In this document: positions 7,322 to 9,309 of the stretch, piece after piece
Layout of the letters: every line of letters starts with the position of its first letter
Position numbering within the stretch: the stretch's first letter is position 1
Origin: Bacteroidales bacterium
Lineage (GTDB): Bacteria > Bacteroidota > Bacteroidia > Bacteroidales > Muribaculaceae
Length of the DNA stretch: 9,309 nt
NCBI GenBank assembly: GCA_900752535.1
Contig: CAADVV010000265.1
Coordinates: 1 to 9,309, forward strand
Reading direction: 5' to 3'
The notes under the pieces: generated by a model
What the model saw: only the letters and a program-made list of their open reading frames with translations
What the model was told of the DNA's origin: nothing
The model's database searches: none
Made by a program: the position numbers and the translations under genes

Positions 7322-7469
7322 ATGAAAGATAATATGGATTATCAAGCCCTTATTATTCGGGGACTATACCGTGTATTTCCCTTATTCCGATATGCCGGAA
7401 GTGGAATACGACTGGGAAATGGATAAATTGACCATCGACAAAGAGAATTGGGAAAGCTGTTTAATGTGA
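7322..7469 (+). pseudogene. Small frameshifted gene fragment, about 48 codons
   Basis: ATG at 7322 opens MKDNMDYQALIIR, and then the frame is lost. One extra G in the G4 run at 7359-7362 explains this: with G3 the reading continues in the second frame as DYTVYFPYSDMPEVEYDWE, then MDKLTIDKENWE and SCLM, to a TGA at 7467-7469. The repaired product (about 48 aa) is acidic, rich in aromatic residues and protein-like in composition in both halves, whereas each frame alone gives an abrupt change. AAGG about 9 nt upstream could be a ribosome-binding site. I do not recognise the family. It may be a decayed remnant, a sequencing error in a real small gene, or chance. Confidence 0.4.
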
Positions 7470-7509
7470 TATAACTCAAAAAATAGCCGGTTGCCCGTCT
7501 TTGACAAAA

Positions 7510-7539
7510 CATAGGGTTTCTTTTCAAAGAAGCCCTATG
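7510..7539. terminator. Strong hairpin, possible terminator (better on the minus strand)
   Basis: CATAGGGTTTCTT (7510-7522) pairs with AAGAAGCCCTATG (7527-7539) over a TTCA loop; 12 Watson-Crick pairs and one G-U. Read on the minus strand the hairpin is followed by TTTTGTC, a short U-tract; on the plus strand there is none. It lies 40 bp after the broken small gene, so it could be that gene's end or stop antisense transcription. Confidence 0.5.
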
Positions 7540-7827
7540 CTGCTATGACAGAGAGCGGGTTGGCAATGGAATTATTAAAGGAGCGGCGCATGGATTGTTC
7601 AATATTGTCTCTTCGACTATATATTTTTTCTGGATTTGAGAAGATTCTATGCAGAAAAACATGCGTCATACAATAAATCTCCGTAACTTTAGCCTCTGAA
7701 AACATAATGGTAATCGCTTAAATGTTAATTGAATATAACAAACTTAATGCTTTTGTCGCTATGTCTCTAATTTCCAAATGAATGATTTAATTCTTATATT
7801 GATTTTACAGAATTAGAAGCAAAAAAT
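7540..7827. other. AT-rich region without a supported gene
   Basis: This stretch is clearly more AT-rich than the flanking nuclease gene. It contains only a 43-codon frame (7545-7676) that I cannot support. It probably holds the promoter of the 7828 gene, but I see no full TAnnTTTG plus TTTG pair; TAACTTTA at about 7684 is a near match without a spaced -33 box. No tRNA or terminal inverted repeats were seen. Confidence 0.5.
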
Positions 7828-8196
7828 ATGGCACAGACTTTTTATACCAAATGGCAATCCTCCCTCCTCCCGGACGCAGGGACTTGTGTTTCAAAAGAAT
7901 ATCGCAATTTCCAAACGGCATTGCTGTGTGAAATTTCCAAATATGCAGAAGCGGTGAATGCGGTCGTCGTGTCCGAGAATAAGGGACATTACTTTACAAG
8001 TTGCTTTATTGAACGTAACGGTAAATTCGTGTACATAAGCCATTCTTCGGATGCGCGGATGGACAGTGGGGTAAAGATAGAACTTGATTCGTTCCTGATA
8101 CGGACAGCCCGTCACGCAACGGATTATACCGGTGGGACAAATAAATTTTGCGATCTGCCACAGTTACAGTCAATGATTGACAAACTGTTGTCTTAA
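7828..8196 (+). CDS. Hypothetical protein, 122 aa
   Basis: I do not recognise a named family. The product is a small soluble-looking protein without a signal peptide or membrane segment. It appears alpha/beta: an N-terminal helical part (about 20-45) containing LLCEISKYAEAVNAVVV, then two strand-like stretches (GHYFTSCFIERNGKFVYIS), then an IELDSFLIRTARHATDYTGGTNK segment and a C-terminal helix. The RTA...DYTGG motif recalls small proteins I associate loosely with Bacteroidales accessory regions, but I cannot assign a domain. The start follows an A-rich leader (GAAGCAAAAAAT), usual for this phylum. A perfect 14-bp hairpin begins 12 bases after the stop. It lies alone between a decayed region and a convergent gene remnant, so a transferred or accessory origin is plausible. 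The coding frame is supported by balanced codon use and clear boundaries. Confidence 0.65.
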   Translation: MAQTFYTKWQSSLLPDAGTCVSKEYRNFQTALLCEISKYAEAVNAVVVSENKGHYFTSCFIERNGKFVYISHSSDARMDSGVKIELDSFLIRTARHATDYTGGTNKFCDLPQLQSMIDKLLS

Positions 8197-8208
8197 TGTA
8201 ATGTATAA

Positions 8209-8247
8209 GAATGTGAGGTGGCTTCACTTCAACGCCACCTCACATTC
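8209..8247. terminator. Perfect 14-bp hairpin, likely bidirectional terminator
   Basis: GAATGTGAGGTGGC (8209-8222) is the exact reverse complement of GCCACCTCACATTC (8234-8247), with an 11-nt loop. It sits 12 bp after the stop of the plus-strand 122-aa gene and 7 bp after the stop of the minus-strand remnant, the ideal place for a shared terminator between convergent genes. The trailing T-tract is short on both strands (GTTTCC on plus, TTATA on minus). Confidence 0.65.
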
Positions 8248-8254
8248 GTTTCCG

Positions 8255-8455
8255 TTATCGGTGCAGACCGCTGATGTAGCTTTCCTCTTGCACTTCGGCT
8301 TGGTATTCTTCCATACCCTCCAGCTTTTCGTTTACCTTTTGCAGGTTATCGTCCAGTGTTGTATCGTGATCGAAAGGAAAGCTGTGTTGCACGGCGAGGT
8401 CGGTATTGGTAAAAGCATTCCTCGTTCTGGAAGTATAAAATGTACTTGTTCCCCC
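8255..8455 (-). pseudogene. 3' remnant of an unrecognised minus-strand gene
   Basis: Read on the minus strand there is an open frame ending in TAA (8257-8255) and containing DLAVQHSFPFDHDTTLDD, then NLQKVNEKLEGMEEYQAE and VQEESYISGLHR. The last ~35 residues are charged, helix- or coiled-coil-like and protein-like in composition. The frame has no start codon apart from an internal Met and is closed by a stop at 8458-8456, before the end of the ABC gene. It therefore looks like the C-terminal tail of a longer gene whose front was deleted or replaced. The boundary of true homology on the 5' side is uncertain. I do not recognise the parent family; a mobile-element protein is possible but not shown. 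Confidence 0.5.
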
Positions 8456-8484
8456 TTATGTTGGTTTTATATAAAATCGTTCAG

Positions 8485-9252
8485 TTATATAGGACTGTTT
8501 TTTACTTTTATAGTGTTTGTTGTAACATCGAACAATATCCGGCTGTTTTGAAAAAGCCGCTCTATACAGCCGCTCTGACGCATTTTCTCCGTCGTCATAC
8601 ACAATAGTCGTGGAGAATCGATAAGAGCTATTGCATCAGTGAGTGACAAGGCTATGTCCAGTTCGTGAGTAGAGAATAGGATACATTTTCCTTCATCGTG
8701 GGCGAGCCGTGCAAGGAGTGTGCATAGCTCGTAACGGTTGGGCATATCAAGAAATGAGGTCGGTTCGTCCAGCAGGATAATGGGAGTGGATTGTGCCAAT
8801 GCACGAGCGATCATCACACGCTGGCATTCGCCGTCCGACATCTTATCCATCGTGCGATTTGCGTAAGCCTCCATTCCCACCAAGATGAGCGATTGCATGA
8901 CTATCTCCTTATCCGCCTCCTGCATCCTGCCTATCCAGTTGGTATAAGGAGCACGGCCTATGGCTACGACATCTTTGCACCGCAGGTTGGCGATGCGCGT
9001 GCGCTCGGTCGTGACGACAGCCAGCGTTTTTGCCATATCTTCGGTTCTCATGCAGGCAATGTCGTGCCCGTCGAGAATGATTTTTCCCGAATAACACCGG
9101 TTCAGACCGGCTATGGCGCGGAGCAGCGTCGATTTCCCTGTTCCGTTTCTTCCGATAAGGGCTGTCAGTTGGCCTTTTTTTATCGTGGCATTAACCTCGT
9201 GAAGCAACGAGGTCTCTTTGTAACCTATGGAAAAATGCTGTAATTCTATCAT
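8485..9252 (-). CDS. ABC transporter ATP-binding protein, FecE/BtuD-type (iron-siderophore, haem or cobalamin import)
   Basis: A 255-aa cytoplasmic ATPase that powers a FecCD-type metal-chelate importer in the inner membrane. Walker A is GRNGTGKST (34-42), the signature is SDGEC (139-143, a variant of SGGQ), Walker B is IILLDEPTSFLD (158-169, catalytic E163) and the switch histidine is H196 in FSTHELD. The usual Q-loop glutamine is replaced: the aligned stretch reads VVTTER (79-84), leading into RCKDVVAIGRAPYT, the FecE-like post-Q-loop motif. The start at 9252 (MIELQHFSIGY) is chosen over an in-frame ATG 33 bases upstream, because that extension lies in the permease gene and this ATG overlaps the permease TGA as ATGA, implying translational coupling. 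The C-terminal ~40 residues, after the D-loop and H-loop region, are variable in this family. The substrate cannot be told from the ATPase. Regulation by metal or corrinoid availability is likely but not visible here. Confidence 0.92.
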   Translation of the reverse strand: MIELQHFSIGYKETSLLHEVNATIKKGQLTALIGRNGTGKSTLLRAIAGLNRCYSGKIILDGHDIACMRTEDMAKTLAVVTTERTRIANLRCKDVVAIGRAPYTNWIGRMQEADKEIVMQSLILVGMEAYANRTMDKMSDGECQRVMIARALAQSTPIILLDEPTSFLDMPNRYELCTLLARLAHDEGKCILFSTHELDIALSLTDAIALIDSPRLLCMTTEKMRQSGCIERLFQNSRILFDVTTNTIKVKNSPI

Positions 9253-9309
9253 GCGGTGATGGATTTGTTGCGTAAAACCACCCATACGACGATTGGGATT
9301 CCCAATAGA
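9249..9309 (-). CDS. FecCD-type ABC transporter permease, C-terminal end only
   Basis: The last 19 codons before a TGA at 9251-9249 read LLGIPIVVWVVLRNKSITA. This matches the end of FecCD/BtuC permeases: a final hydrophobic helix starting with a Gly-Ile-Pro (usually Gly-x-Pro) turn and a short basic tail. The stop overlaps the start of the ATP-binding gene (ATGA), the usual order permease then ATPase. The remainder lies beyond the window end. Confidence 0.85.
   Translation of the reverse strand, partial: LLGIPIVVWVVLRNKSITA

Noticed and set aside
6022..7323. Long minus-strand open frame opposite the DUF1016 gene (433 codons)
   Set aside because: The plus strand encodes a recognisable full-length nuclease with catalytic residues. 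The antisense product has no recognisable domain and arises from codon bias.
7545..7676. Plus-strand 43-codon frame starting MTESGLAMELLKERR
   Set aside because: The first half looks protein-like but the second half does not; there is no clear ribosome-binding context and no family recognised.
8248..8551. Plus-strand frame running from the 8177 ATG to 8551
   Set aside because: It crosses the hairpin and the ABC gene stop, and is opposite a better-supported minus-strand coding remnant.

Overview
The window looks like a member of the Bacteroidales, probably a gut Bacteroides, Phocaeicola, Parabacteroides or Alistipes relative. The evidence is a DUF5119 lipoprotein followed by three fimbrillin-family lipoproteins, lipobox cysteines followed by acidic residues, A/T-rich leaders without strong Shine-Dalgarno sequences, and an exact Bacteroidales -7 box (TAnnTTTG) before the nuclease gene. 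The genus cannot be fixed from this sequence.

Positions 1-5710, plus strand, hold the distal part of a type V (FimA/Mfa-like) pilus operon. It contains the C-terminal part of a DUF5119 protein (truncated by the window edge), a plain fimbrillin (698-1828), and two longer paralogous fimbrillins (1957-3870 and 3910-5649) that carry a C-terminal FISUMP/DUF1566-like, probably C-type-lectin-like, module ending in VRPVLAF. A GC-rich hairpin separates the plain fimbrillin from the two long ones, and a good intrinsic terminator closes the operon. The likely logic is one stalk-type subunit plus two alternative tip or adhesive subunits. All three have a TR(A/G) site shortly after the lipidated cysteine, as expected for pilins matured by Arg-specific proteolysis.

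Positions 5711-7212 hold a gene-free leader, a promoter and a DUF1016/YhcG-type PD-(D/E)XK nuclease gene. The nuclease gene contains two adjacent, nearly perfect, sequence-related palindromes inside its reading frame.

Positions 7213-8484 are accessory and decayed: a 48-codon gene fragment broken by one extra base, two strong hairpins, an AT-rich stretch, an unrecognised 122-aa gene, and the minus-strand tail of an otherwise missing gene.

Positions 8485-9309, minus strand, hold the end of a FecCD-type metal-chelate ABC import operon: the last 19 codons of the permease, overlapping by ATGA with the ATP-binding subunit.

The most interesting signals are the twin coding palindromes in the nuclease gene and the mosaic, AT-rich, diversified C-terminal modules of the paired pilins, which resemble targets of diversity-generating retroelements. 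No template repeat or reverse transcriptase is visible here, so that link is a hypothesis.
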